Shown here: positions 22,812 through 33,837 of the stretch, in pieces
How positions within the stretch are numbered: the first letter of the stretch is position 1
Layout of the letters: every line of letters begins with the position of its first letter
Assembly: GCA_027382625.1 (NCBI GenBank)
Contig: JAJKFJ010021358.1
Span: forward strand, 1-64,000
Direction: 5' to 3'
Length of the DNA stretch: 64,000 bases
Source of the DNA: Tetmemena sp. SeJ-2015
Lineage: Eukaryota > Ciliophora > Spirotrichea > Sporadotrichida > Oxytrichidae
Position numbers and translations under genes: made by a program
The notes under the pieces: generated by a model
Database searches by the model: none
Told to the model about the DNA's origin: nothing
The model's input: only the letters and a program-made list of their open reading frames with translations

Positions 22812-24652
22812 TCACATCGTAATTGGTATTTGCTTTTATTTTCTATTTTTTATTTTAGTACAATGAATATTATTTGAGCAATATTGTACAATCTTCACAT
22901 AAATATCTAGATCTACCTTTTAAGGTGGATGAGGACTTTAGTTGTTTGAATTATAGGCGCTTTGCAATCGTGTCTTACTGCTTACATTGCCAAAATTCGG
23001 AGCACTCATCTTATGATTATTGTCACCTAGATTCATTTTTGGGTTGAGGACGCTTAGTTTGCTTCCCTAATTATGTTGAGGCTATAGAGAGTGCTTTCCG
23101 TCATTCAAAATTATTTTTATATAATGCATGTATATACTCTCTGTTTATATTTAAAGTATTTAAGTAAAATTATGATTGTCTCTGGGAGAAGTAAAAGCAG
23201 GTTGATTTGGGAGATAGCCAGGAACAGGCCTGATATTTTTCTTGATAATAACCTAATCAACTACATCTTCCTTAGAGTAGGTGTCTAGCAAGAATCTCCT
23301 CATGTCATCCATGGTCATCTACCCTGACTTATCGTGGCTGTAGATATCGTAAATTCTTATGAACTCCTTCACATTTTACTTAGGGATTACTTTCAACTGA
23401 GAGAACTGTATCAGCTGTTGCTACTGCAACATTATTTAGGCTGAAGCACTTGCTTTTACTGCTACTTGAGTGGTCTATTAATCACCGCCTCCTTTAGTGG
23501 GAGAGTTGCTTAAAGTTGGGATAGATTAAGTTGGAGGTCGCTAACTTTGCAGAACAATAATATCATTAGAAATAATTTTTAGTTCCCTATCAGATATTTG
23601 AGGGATGCTCACTCTCACAAATTATTTATTTATTGGACATGCTTCTGAGAGTTTGACATCAGAAAATTAAAAATCAAAATAATCTATATCTTATCTATTA
23701 AATTTCAAAACCTCACTTTTAACCTTAATTAAAATATTTGAATTTAAAAAGTAAAATCTAAAAAATGTATAATTACTTATGCTATTTATAATCAGCCTAA
23801 AGTTTGAGTTGCATTTATCTTTCTCTGTCCATAATGTCGTAAAACCTCTTGAGTTCAATGATATCATTCTTATTAATACACTTTCAATTGAAATCTTACG
23901 ATGCATAGCACTTGAATTTTATGCTTAAGATTGGAAGTACTTCTATGATTAGCAATTCTTTGATTGACGTGAGCAGTGGATAAATTTCTTTGTGCATTTC
24001 TCTGAGTGAAGAAGCCACTTGCTTATGTCCGTGTTTTTAAATTATTGATTTGATCTTCTTGATTCTTAGAAATCAGATTTTCTTGAATATGAACTTTTGG
24101 GGTTGTTCTTTCTGTTTTTTGAAGCAAGTTGACGTCTTTGAACTGAGTATCCTTGAAGAGATTAAAATCATCCACCCTCTCTCTAACTTTTATTATGCCG
24201 TTAGAGGGAGTTGGCTCTTCATTTCTCATCGCCAACATTTTGTCATTCAATTTAGATGTTGTAGGAATCAAGCGGTCAAACTCTTTTTAAATAAGAGTAA
24301 AAATTGTGAACTCTTCTACTTCATCCTAAGATTAAGGAGCAAAATTAGAATGAGCCTATTTTTGAAGAGCCATGGAGAGATTTTTATTGCCTCGGGGGTA
24401 TGCAGGAAAACTAAATGCAGATTATAAATCACTAAACTATGCTTACTCTCCAGTGGAGAACAGATGAAGTCTACTGCTGCAAAGTCATCTTCCTCATATC
24501 AAAAGTACTTGTGAGTGTATTAATTTTGTTCTGAGATACTGATTCGTTCTTTTCCAAAGACACTTTAGAATTAGGCAGTCGCTGAGGCGTTTTATTATTG
24601 CCACTAATAAGGAAATTATATAAGTTTTGATAAATCCAGGGCTCGTAAAAGA
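22812..24652 (-). CDS. EF-hand protein with disordered flanks
   Basis: Runs on the - strand from about 24.65 kb to UGA 22812-22814. N-terminal and middle parts are disordered and basic/polar (PQRLPNSKVSLEKNESVSQN, NRNLSTAHVN-like pieces), then a coiled segment (ELKRFYDIMDRERQMQLKLQ), then one clear EF-hand, DIYSHDKSGQMTMDDM near 23.32 kb, and a polar tail (NPKMNLGDNNHKMSAPNFGN). A calcium-binding role is inferred from the loop. A 36-base GT-AG intron (GTAAGC to TTTAG) lies near 24.43 kb; an AT-rich interruption is at 23.66-23.78 kb. No start codon is certain. Over the last 250 bases the + strand also has an open frame, rejected as a shadow. Confidence 0.6.
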
Positions 24653-24782
24653 TCTATCCCAATTATTATCATTCGATAAACAACATCAGCCTGCTTAAAA
24701 ATCTTCAAAATATATCAATTAAAAGTTCTTATAATTTAAATTTTAAGGAAGGAGAGCTACAGACTCAGAAAGAGCACATGGC

Positions 24783-25226
24783 ATGTAGAAGTAATAACAA
24801 TTTATAATCCTGAATTAGTTAAATGTACTGCAACAGATAGGCTCTGTGAATATCCTCAAGGAATTCAAGTATCCCTCATCTAATTTATTTATGCAATCTA
24901 TGAATGACATAGTGGACTACTTGAAGGAGAAAGATTTAGATCTCTACGAGAAGATGCGCCAAACCAGGTTACTAGTAAGAGGCAGGTTTGATAATAACGA
25001 AAGTAAAGAGTTGAAATTGAAGGAATAGCCAACCAAAAAGATGCAAGCATAAAATAAGGTGAAGAATATTGCGCAAGGAAACAACAGCACTAAATTTGCA
25101 AGATAATTTACAATGAACGAAAGACAGTAGCTTGTAGTTCTCAAAAATTGGTAATAATCAGGAAATTTTAAGATTGGTTATAGGCTTGAGCATATGATTG
25201 AGAATCATGTATATTTATAATCATGA
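24783..25226 (+). CDS. small 147-residue basic protein
   Basis: A complete uninterrupted frame from ATG 24783 to UGA 25224-25226. It has a short Gln start, a helical part (MNDIVDYLKEKDLDLYEKMR) and a basic half with QPTKKMQAQNKVKN. No membrane segment or known motif. It sits between two EF-hand genes on the other strand, divergent from the first and convergent with the second. Function unknown. Confidence 0.6.
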
Positions 25227-25378
25227 AGAATATATTTTCAATCGAAAAATTAAAGTTATTCTGTGTTTTGTATGGGAGTCTTTTGATCCTTCAGCTTTAG
25301 CTTATCTGGTTATTAATTATCTCTTTTTAAAGTAATGAGTTCTTCTTATCTTATTCATTGCGTTGCTACTGATATATA

Positions 25379-26790
25379 TCAATTTTAAATTACCAACAAA
25401 TTCAATTTTTGTAATTTAAAACATTTTTGCAGAACAAAGCCTTCATTATATTTATTAGGTTGCTTCATCCACTCGAATACAATTTTTATAATATCATTTA
25501 TCAAATTATTCTAAACTGATTTAGCCCTTTTTACTCTTATCCAAGGTCTCAAAAACATTTTTGGCATGCTTTAGAAACTATTGTAATAAATTTACAATAA
25601 AGTTTCTAGCATAGTCTTCATAAGTTATATATCCTTTGCTTTCTCTATCTCGCAATTATCAATATCATTCTTGGAATAAGTTTTTCCTTACTATATTTTG
25701 ACTGTAAACTATTTGAAATCTTGTTTATCTATTGCCAGCAATAATCTTAGCTAAGAATCCTTTACTCATTTTGCTGTCACTCCCTACACCTGCTCTTTCA
25801 GTTTGAGCTTATGATCTCCTAATGATTTCTCTGCTATCACTTCTTGAATCTGAATCTCTAAATTGGTCCCTCCTCTCTTCTTTGATTAGAAAGACTTTGG
25901 ATCTTTGTTTCTATTTGATGGAGAAAGTTTCCTTCATAAACTGATCCAACGTGCCCATGGTATTGAGTGGCTCCTTCTTCATCTCATTTATCTTAATCTC
26001 TGGAAAGTTTTGATACACATTATAAATGTATTCAAGTAAAAGATCTTACTCCTTGGCTCAAACCTCTCTATGAATTCTACGAAAATTTTTCTACTCTCCA
26101 CCCAATGCTTGATCTCATCCACTGACAAACTATCGCTGTTATCAACATCAGCATAAGAGATGAGTTAATTTAATAAGTGTACATAAAATCTTCTACCCTG
26201 CTTAAACTAACTTGTGCTTCTCTTTGGCAAGTCACTTTAAGTCCCAGTGAGTGTACAGAGTGCTTTGACTGTATTGAGGAAGATCATAATCATTTCATCG
26301 ATTGTCAGGTTTCCATTCAGGTCAAAGTCAAATATCCTGAAAATAACTACACCAATCATTATCTTAAAACAAAGTCAACTTACAATTAATCTTTTGGTGT
26401 TTGGAAGCATAAGAAGTCCATATCAGAGCGCACAGGAATTGAATAACATTCAGTCGATTCTTTTTCTTGTAATCAAAGCTCTCATACAATTTCTTAGTCA
26501 GGGATGGATGGAATACACCTTTCATTAGCTCTTGAAAGGTTCTTAGAGTTACATACTTGAAAAATTCCTGCTGACTCATTCGTTTGAAAGTATCATAAAA
26601 AACCCTCACTTTATTCAAAGACCCTAAATTAATGCTATCAGAAATCAAACTCTCTATCAAATTATTTAGAAGCACATACAGTTGATGACTGGCATAAATT
26701 GAGGCAAGATTCTCTAGCCAAAGTTAATCTCTACCTTCATAGCTTGCTAATGAAAGAATTTGTTACTTTAAACCACCTCGACTTAACCCA
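25379..26790 (-). CDS. four-EF-hand calcium-binding protein
   Basis: Reading on the - strand from about 26.79 kb to UGA 25379-25381. An N-terminal helical region (GLSRGGLKQQILSLASYEGR) is followed by four EF-hand-like units: IFDFDLNGNLTIDEM, ADVDNSDSLSVDEI, a degenerate NDIDNCEIEKA unit and LDKSKKGQISLEQF. Between the second and third is a basic, Arg/Ser-rich linker of about 90 residues. A 37-base GT-AG intron starting GTAAGTTGAC near 26.39 kb joins HQKIN to FIFRIFDFD in frame. Near 25.49 kb a seven-base removal with GATA repeats, or a one-base error, is needed to reach the natural C terminus (FEWMKQPNKYNEG). The likely start is the ATG near 26.79 kb (MG), which would need a one-base shift. 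Calcium sensing is inferred from the loops. Confidence 0.7.
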
Positions 26791-26879
26791 TGTTTAATTT
26801 TTAAATTATTAATTATAATCCAAGCTAAATAAATAAAACTCTGCATTTATATCAGTCTTAAAAGTATTTCTCATACTGA

Positions 26880-27194
26880 TCAGATGTCCATCCCATAATT
26901 CTTCATGCAAAGTCTCATCGCCTCCTTGAAAATAGTACAAGTTCTATAATCGATTTTAACTTTTCATGAAATTGAATTTATAATCAAGCACTTTGTATTT
27001 AAAAGCTTCGATTCTCAAAAGTGATTTACTTACTGTACATCATGAAAATTGGTGCAAATAAGTAGAGCATCCTTTTGAGTTTGGCATTTAGTTTCCACCA
27101 GTTTGTTCATTCCAAATTAGAAATAGAATTCCTTAGGAGACATCCTGTCAATATCTTCTTTCGTAATTTTCGGTTGATTTCCTTTTGAAGCCAT
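26880..27194 (-). CDS. twin CX9C (CHCH) protein, 74 residues
   Basis: ATG at 27194, stop UGA at 26880-26882, with one 90-base intron at 26944-27033 (GTAAGT to TATAG on the - strand). Removing it leaves exactly 75 codons. The product has Cys at 37 and 47 and at 56 and 66, each pair spaced CX9C, separated by eight residues: the twin CX9C helical hairpin of small proteins oxidised by Mia40 in the mitochondrial intermembrane space, such as assembly factors of respiratory complexes. The N-terminal 36 residues are polar, with no presequence, as is usual for this class. Which member it is cannot be told from sequence by eye. Confidence 0.85.
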
Positions 27195-27315
27195 TGCTCT
27201 TCTTTAAATGATTGATGGATAATAAATTAATATCAAACTGTGAAATTATTTACCTTATGAAAACAGGATCGAAGAAGAAATTAATAAAATTTACAAAAGC
27301 AAAGTCCTCTCTGTT

Positions 27316-28200
27316 TCATTAAATAGACCCACCTTCATTAGTCTCGAAGTATAAGAAATTATCGAATACTTTGCAGACTAACTAATTATCTTCGAGATTT
27401 GCAAATGGATACTCTCCCTCTACATACAATTCAGAGGGCAGGAAGTCTGAGAACTTTTTATTTTCCTTGCTCTTCCAAATATCGAGCAGTTTATACTCTC
27501 TGAGATTAGCTCCGTTTTATTAAAGCTAAACTCTCCAATCGTCAGTAGTTATGCTTGGCAGATATGAACTTTTCTTTGTTAACGCATACCTCTAAATTTA
27601 TTATATTAAAGAAATAGCAAATTTAGCTCTGCTCGTATTATGTAAGCATAGAGGAGATAGTCCTAAACTGCTTAATTTTGGCTTTAGAGAGAGCTGTGAA
27701 TCCAAATTCGTCCTTGACATGAGGATCGACTCCCCTCTCAAGCAAGTAATCTATGGTTTTAACATTCCAACTCATCACACTTGTCATTAGCGGAGAATAG
27801 TTGTGCTTACCCCCTCCCATGCTATATACATAAAAATACTTTATATGCTGAGATCTGCTCCGTTCACATCCAAGAAGTGTAATACTTCTAAGTTGTCGAG
27901 ATGAGCGGCCAAAGCAGCTGCTGTAAACTTCCCTTTGTAATCAACTACAGAGTTGATATCCCACCCATCTGATAAGCATCACTTAATTTCGTAGATGTCT
28001 CCTTCTGCTACTGCCTAAAGCATTCGGTATCTCAGTGTGTGTTAGGTTGGCAGTTGCCTAGTTGTGTGCCAAGCCACATTTCCAAAGTTAAAATTAAATA
28101 TAAAGGGGTGGAACATAACATTCTTCAGGAACATCAGTCCAGAGTCATTGGAGTTTTTAGGCCAATAAGTCCAAAACCATAGCCCAAATCGAAATTGTAG
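27316..28200 (-). CDS. ankyrin-repeat protein
   Basis: On the - strand, a start region (ATG 28134, MFLKNVMFHPFIF, possibly earlier) leads into ankyrin repeats: AVAEGDIYEIK..., then DYKGKFTAAALAAHLDNLEV with LHFLDVNGADLS, then HNYSPLMTSVMSWNVKTIDY with LLERGVDPHVKD and FGFTALSKAKIK. A later part (NLREYKLLDIWKSKENKKFS) is not ankyrin and ends at UGA 27316-27318. An in-frame UGA at 27979-27981 falls inside the first repeat with no frame change around it. Short frame changes at about 27.83 and 27.5 kb suggest an intron (GTATGC near 27.59) and an IES or error. Protein-protein interaction role inferred. Confidence 0.68.
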
Positions 28201-28594
28201 ACCATCTTTGGTAAAAATATTTTCTCCTAAAGTTAAAAGTTATGTGGTTGCCATAGATTAATTATACTTTATAATTTACCAAATTCAATTTTAACCTATA
28301 CTTTCAAAAATAAAAAATTGAGAAGTGGATTGAAAGTTTTATTTTATTTGCCTTATATATCTAATGGGTATTTATAATATAGGAATATTTATTAAATGGT
28401 CTATTAATTAAGACTGAATTTGTGCAAATCTTTATTTCATCAATCTATCTAGAATTCATTTTTCCATAGGTTGCTTAAAATTAAAAAGGTATTAAAATAA
28501 TCATAATCAGTTAATTAATAAGGCTAATTTTTATATTAATTTAGTATTTGTTTTTCAGTAAAGAAATCCTAATTAACACATTTAAATACGATCC
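28201..28594. other. AT-rich spacer
   Basis: No supported gene; AT-rich DNA between the ankyrin gene's 5' side and the stop of the next - strand gene. Confidence 0.5.
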
Positions 28595-29441
28595 TCACTT
28601 ATTTATCTTGATTTGAGTCTCAATTCTGAGTTCTTCATGAGCTGTTTTCTCAATAAGTGATACGCTTACTTAGTAAGCAATTTTGATAGAGTCAAACATG
28701 AGTTTCAAGACTCGAAGCATTTTAATAGGTAAAACTTCTGGCTTTTCATGAAAGTGAGTTTACACTGCTGATTTAATCTCTGAAAAGGAAGTTCTCAAAA
28801 ACTCAAGTAATTTCAATGGCTAGAGAAGTTTAATTTAATAAAATATAAGTGCAAGCCTGAAGAGAGACTTCAAAATCATTTTAGGCAGCAAACTATTTTG
28901 AATTTCATCTTCTTAGTCCTCCTACTCTTAAAATAAAATAAAATTGCATTATCTGTAAAATCACTGATTGTTTCTTAGATGAGACATTTAAAAGACTCAC
29001 TCACTTTTGAAACCCAGAAGTTTCCAATCTCCAAAGTTTCTTATGAATCCACACCCTCAAAAACTTCAATCAAAGGTTTCCAACTTTGGAAAAGCAAGAC
29101 TTGTTCTTTGAGGCTAAGTTGATGGTTTTCTAAACAGAGCATTAAATTAAATAAATGGCTTACTCTGAGTAAACTGAGTTTAAAACATGAGCCACTACTA
29201 AGCAGTTTCCTTATCAAGAAAGTTTAGTTTAATATAAGAGTTTATAACTCCACAAATCTTAAACTGCTTTTGATTGCTGAGTTGAGAATTTTGATTCAAG
29301 ACTTTTATAGCTTGCAATATCAGGGAGCTTAGGAAAGTGGAGGTTTCCGAGCTCTACCAATCCTGGCATCTAATCATGCTGCAACAAAGATTGGCTATTT
29401 AATCTCTCAATTTTTTCTTCAATGAGGGGTCTGTCGAAAGC
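28595..29441 (-). CDS. unrecognised helical protein
   Basis: Three open pieces follow one another on the - strand: 29.44-29.24 kb (FDRPLIEEKIERLNSQSLLQ and PGLVELGNLHFPKLPD), 29.23-28.88 kb (LCLENHQLSLKEQVLLFQSW, EIGNFWVSKVSESFKCLIQE) and 28.87 to UGA 28595-28597 (PIKMLRVLKLMFDSIKIAYQ). All are amphipathic helical in character, with no membrane segment, as in vesicle-tethering or scaffold subunits, but no family is recognised. The start is not seen. A gene on the + strand begins about 180 bases away, so the pair is divergent, or both are parts of one rearranged gene. Confidence 0.5.
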
Positions 29442-29620
29442 TCAAAAAGTTCAATTATGAAGTTAGGATTATAAATATTAATACAGATATTTACCATATA
29501 TTGGATGGCAAAAGTTTCTATATATCTTGGGATCATTTTAAGCATTTTTCAAAGTAACAGACTACAAATATTTAGTTGAGATATTAAATATGTTCTTACA
29601 ATCTAGTTGGGTGATTTTTT

Positions 29621-30839
29621 GACAGGTCTAGTTGCTAACATGAGAGCTTAGTTCAAAGTCTGAGTAATGAGACAAAACTACATTTGATAAGCTTGGTCGG
29701 CAAGAATCTTATTCACATCGCAACTTTAAGTGAAAGTCTTGGACAGCACTTGAAATATGTGAGGAAGGCAGCTTTGCACAAACAAACTCACTACGATGTA
29801 GTCATGAGCTTAGCCTTGAAAAGAATTTTTCCGCTACTCTAACTCATTCTGATCAGATAATTTTTCGAAAGAAGATTGAGAGTCTGTAAAGATAGCTCGA
29901 GATTTCAGATTGTCAAGAAATGCTTTGAAGATTTCAAGATATTATTGACATCGATAAAGGTGCTTAGGTTCATTTAAGCTTTGCAAAACCTCAAAATCTT
30001 GCTTGATTTGGGTGATAAAACTGATAATGCTGGAGTTTTCATTAGAGTATTGCAGGGAAATCTTCACAAAAGCTTAATATGAAATATAATATAGTCTATT
30101 AAAGCTTAGATAAGATTGCTCTATATCTGAGAGGAGTTAGACTGAACTTTGCCAACTGTGCTTTTCTACACTATCTAACCTTCGATGTTGAGAATGAGAT
30201 TTAAAAGTCTTTCAAGGATACCTCTCACTCCAATTGGATTGAAGATTTGAAACTTAGGAGCTAGGAGATGTGTTAAGAAGAATACACTGCCTCTGAAAGT
30301 CTGAGTAGCTAAACTCAAAAGCCTTTTGAGTAAGCATTTAGCTGCATATCCAAGCCTCTTCTAATTCATGCTCAGATACTTTCATCAGGATGGTGCATAG
30401 ATAAGTAACTGGATTAGCAACATTTACGGTGGGCTTTCAAGGTGATGTGGCCCAACTGATCAAGGAGTTACGCCTGTGAATTACTTTAAATCGATTAAGT
30501 ATTATATGCCCGTTAGGGGTTCTTAATTCCTAACTATTAAATATTAAATAAATATTAGCAACATTTTGGAGCAGAAGCAGTGAGGCTGAAGGGTTCACTT
30601 TGAGTTATTGGATGAGAACTATGAAACTTTAGAGTGTCTACTAAATTTAAGCTTGAGAATCTGCCTGGTAATAATTTCAGTAGGAAGAGGACTTTGAGGC
30701 TAGAAATGCATGGGACTAGTTGAGAAATTGTTGCACTAGCCATTTCCAGTTGAGGAAATAAAGTTCAAGTCGTCATAGTTTGTCAAGGACTAAAGAGGTT
30801 CTCTTGGTACTTGGACAAATCTAAAATGGTTAAAAGTGA
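29621..30839 (+). CDS. unrecognised helical protein
   Basis: Long + strand frames from about 29621: LHLISLVGKNLIHIATLSES, then SLALKRIFPLLQLILIRQFF, ILLTSIKVLRFIQALQNLKI, an AT-rich break near 30.06-30.1 kb, then LYLRGVRLNFANCAFLHYLT and AFSCISKPLLIHAQILSSGW, and after a further break at 30.46-30.57 kb a last piece (LLDENYETLECLLNLSLR, then a Ser/Arg-rich tail) to UGA 30837-30839. The all-helical, Leu-rich texture resembles tethering-complex subunits such as COG proteins, but that is only resemblance. No ATG fits the first piece, so a 5' exon or segment is missing. Confidence 0.5.
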
Positions 30840-30963
30840 GTTTACACTTACTGATAGCTTTCCATTCGATTAAGTTATTATTACATTTTCAAGTTTCTTT
30901 TGATACCTAATTCCCTGATATGAGTATTTTTGTTAATACTATTTGTATAACAATATTTTAAAA

Positions 30964-32364
30964 ATGAACTCTAAAATAATCTTGCTCCTGAGAAGGAGTC
31001 TCTACCCGACTCACCCTACTTTAATTTCTTGTCCAAAGAACTTGCTCTCTCATCGATCTAATAGTTCTCTCCATCCTATCTCATCTCTTAATTTGCGCAA
31101 ATTTTCAACTCAAATAAACTACAAAAACCAAAGGCTGATATATGAGAGAGACATTCGCCAGAACTTAGCCAAGATTGATCTACTAGCAGCTAAAATTCCC
31201 TCCTCAGACTCAAACAAGAAGAGAACCCTTGAGGACTTAAAGAGATTCACACAAGAGTTTTAGAAACTAGTATTTTAGGAAGAGAAGTCAGCTTAGAGTG
31301 ATGCAGTGGAAGGACAAGAGTAGGCAAATGAAGATCAAAATGAGATTAAGATGGAGATGGAATTCAAGAAGCTGCTTACTGTCACAAAAAGCAAGTTCTA
31401 TATGCTCATCATCAAATTATTTGTAGATGTGCTCAAGATAAACTATCCAAAGCAGTTTGAAGAGATCTCAAATGGAGATTTCGATAGTGAGGACCTGGTC
31501 TCAAAAATGGAACAGCAACTCAGCTAATAACAAAGCCATGATCCTTTAGAAGAGTCTAAAGCAGCTGATAAAAAGTAGCAGTATAGTGCAATTCCTGTTT
31601 CTGGGCAGGGTGAAGGTGTATCTGGAGGAATTCTTATAGACGAGGACGAGAGTCCAGAAGCTCGGCAAAAGCTAAGAGACCAAATTGAGAAAGATAAGTA
31701 AAAATTGAGCGCTGTAGATTAGCAAGCAGAGGCTATTATCAAGGGACTGAAAGCACTTGAGAAAATAGAAAAAGAACAAGGCCCAATGGAAAGCTCTGAG
31801 ATGTACAAGAACATCAAGTACGTAGAAAGAGAGGAGGATGAAGAACTGAAGTCGCTTTATGAAGCTGAGATGAAAGAATTGATAGAGATGAGTCAGAGAC
31901 TCAAGGACAAGGTTGATGGTGAAATTGATATGGACTTGCATGGAAACATCTCCTTTAGATCGAATAAGTTTTAATTAATAGTATGAGAATAAAGCTTCCT
32001 AAGAGGGAATCTAAGGGGCTGGTACATATGTAATAAGAGATGGGAAACTAGTAGCAGGCAAAGCTGAGACTAGAGAATAAGCCTAGTATTCTAACTGGTA
32101 TTAAAAATAAATCTTCAATTCTTTTAATTACTGCTATATTTTTATCTTGATTGCAGTAACGCAGACCCTGAGGATTTGAGAAGACATCGTGAGTTAATGG
32201 ATCGCATGAATTACAAAGGACCAGTCTGGGAAGGAGTGGGTGTGCCAAAAAGTATTCTTGAAGAATTGAATCCTCAGTACAAGAATGTGGAAGGAGAGGC
32301 CCATCCCTCGGAGATGTCCCCCGAAAAGGAAGGTAAGAAAGAGTTTGAGTATGTGGTTCGTTGA
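30964..32364 (+). CDS. presequence protein, probably mitochondrial
   Basis: ATG 30964 to UGA 32362-32364. Removing a 59-base GT-AG intron (32098-32156) and a 13-base insert (31967-31979) leaves exactly 443 codons, which supports both joints. The N terminus is basic, Ser- and Leu-rich and lacks acids (MNSKIILLLRRSLYPTHPT, then LRKFSTQ), as in mitochondrial targeting. Then follow helical, charged regions (KKLLTVTKSKFYMLIIKLF, an acidic middle) and a conserved-looking C terminus (RRHRELMDRMNYKGPVWEGV). I do not recognise the family; a mitoribosomal or other mitochondrial complex subunit would fit. Its stop is 41 bases from the stop of the convergent MAM33-like gene. Confidence 0.75.
31967..31979. 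other. 13-base IES with AGT pointers
   Basis: AGT at 31967-31969 and 31980-31982. Deleting 13 bases, whose core is TTTAATTAAT, turns FRSNK plus a premature UGA into FRSNKYENKASQEG in frame, and makes the whole gene divisible by three. Too short for an intron. Confidence 0.7.
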
Positions 32365-32405
32365 ATTAATTTCTTAAGTTTAATTAAATTTATACCAGCT
32401 TAAAT

Positions 32406-33775
32406 TCATACAACCTCGTGAGGGTTCTCTCTAAACTTCCTTAGCCACTCTTCTCTTCCGCTTCTCCCAAAAACTATTTCTTCAGCCTACTTGTTGAGTT
32501 CTAGTTCTTTCTTGAAGAAATCTTGCATTTCTTGCAGCCAACGAATATAAAGTCTCTATTCCTTATTGAAGGCTAAGTATTCGATGCAGAGTGCAACTTC
32601 CGGATGAACGCCGACTGAGTAAAGCAAGTCTATAAAGCCATTTTGCAATGGCTCTGATAAGTAAACAAATTTAAAATTGCTTAAAAATTACTAGTAGTTG
32701 AAGTTAACTGGCTGTATTTTTCTAAAATGAGGACCTTCACTATCAGCAACTTACATAAAATTCTTATTGAGTTTATAACTTTTTCCTACCAATGATTTTG
32801 GACAAACATGTCGCCATCATTTTTAGCAAGAAACATCTTGCTGAAGTTAACTTGTCCCTGGTTTATATCACATTAAAAGAGTAAGGCTTCGTTGCTTTTG
32901 TTAACAAGAGCCACATCAAAAATATGTCTCTAATCGTGGTCTTAAAGCTTTTCCACTTCGGGGTCATTCACAGCCTTCAAGTGTTCTCTTAGCATCTGAA
33001 CCTCAAAAATAAACTGCATATAATTTTTTTTTTCTAATTTTATCTCATCGTGCTCTGGTCCCATCAAATCGGGAGGACACAGACCGTGCTTCTTCATATA
33101 CTCTCCAAAAGAGAGGGGCATAAATTCCCTCATTTTTTCTTATTGATCTTCGTCCAAGTAATTTGGCTTCTTTAAGGGTCTGTACTTAATCATGAAATTA
33201 ATTAGAACTAGGAATTTAGGAGTGCGTTTCACCAGTCGATGGTGCAAATTACCCTCATATACTATCCTCTTAGGCTTTTCAGTTAAAAAAAGAGACATTC
33301 AAATAAGAAAATATTAATTATAACATCAGTAGCATCTTCATCCATACTATCAAGTTCAGTCTGCTATTACTTTTTGGGCCTCCTTGCTTCTTTCTCATCG
33401 ATTAGGAAACCTAGATCGCAAAGTTTATTGACAATCTTCTTTTCAATCTTATAGTTATTCATCTCATACTCAACTTCTCTCTCCAAGACATAGTTTATCT
33501 GCTTCAGAACTATAATAATCAAAGTTAAACAAATGTGGAATTGAAATGGTTGAATTTGTACTTCTTAAAGTGTGAAAACTCTGAGTGTAAGGATCTCTCT
33601 GTTGCGATAAGTCGTCAGCTTATCTGAGCAGCTCCTTTTCCTTAGTCATAAGATGGAAAATATCCTAGTCGATTTCCTCAGTCTTAGATTTCTAATGCTG
33701 CAACAGCTGCTTTATCTCAGGCTATCTCCTTGAGAAAGTTCTCCTTGCGATATTTTAAAATAATTTTGAAGCCAT
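32406..33775 (-). CDS. MAM33/p32 (mitochondrial glycoprotein) family protein
   Basis: ATG at 33775 gives MASKLFQNIARRTFSRRQP, a typical mitochondrial presequence; stop UGA at 32406-32408. Two introns, 52 bases (GTACAA to TATAG, about 33.5 kb) and 50 bases (GTTATA to AAAAG, about 33.28 kb), plus one base missing from a T run at 32780-32784 (an A run on the coding strand), give a frame of exactly 423 codons. The C terminus matches the family: IFDVALVNKSNEALLFQCD, then VHPEVALCIEYLAF and NKEQRLYIRWLQEMQDFF. Family members are acidic trimeric matrix proteins linked to mitochondrial translation and RNA. The N-terminal 200 residues are longer than usual and helical. Convergent with the presequence gene at 31 kb. 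Confidence 0.8.
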
Positions 33776-33837
33776 TAATTGTCGCTGTTTTTTCTACTTA
33801 TTTAATTAAAATTCGCGAGTTTCTGCTTCATTCAGAG

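Noticed and set aside
22810..23048. + strand frame of about 66 codons after a 39-base intron, with several Cys and His
   Set aside because: Lies over the EF-hand gene's tail, whose - strand reading is continuous and has the usual Asn/Ser/Pro texture; the + frame is its likely shadow.
23691..23906. 71-codon - strand frame with an ATG
   Set aside because: Overlaps the EF-hand gene in another frame; the frame with LKRFYDIMDRERQ is far more protein-like.
30555..30743. 62-codon - strand frame
   Set aside because: Shadow of the 3' part of the + strand helical gene; no supporting motif.
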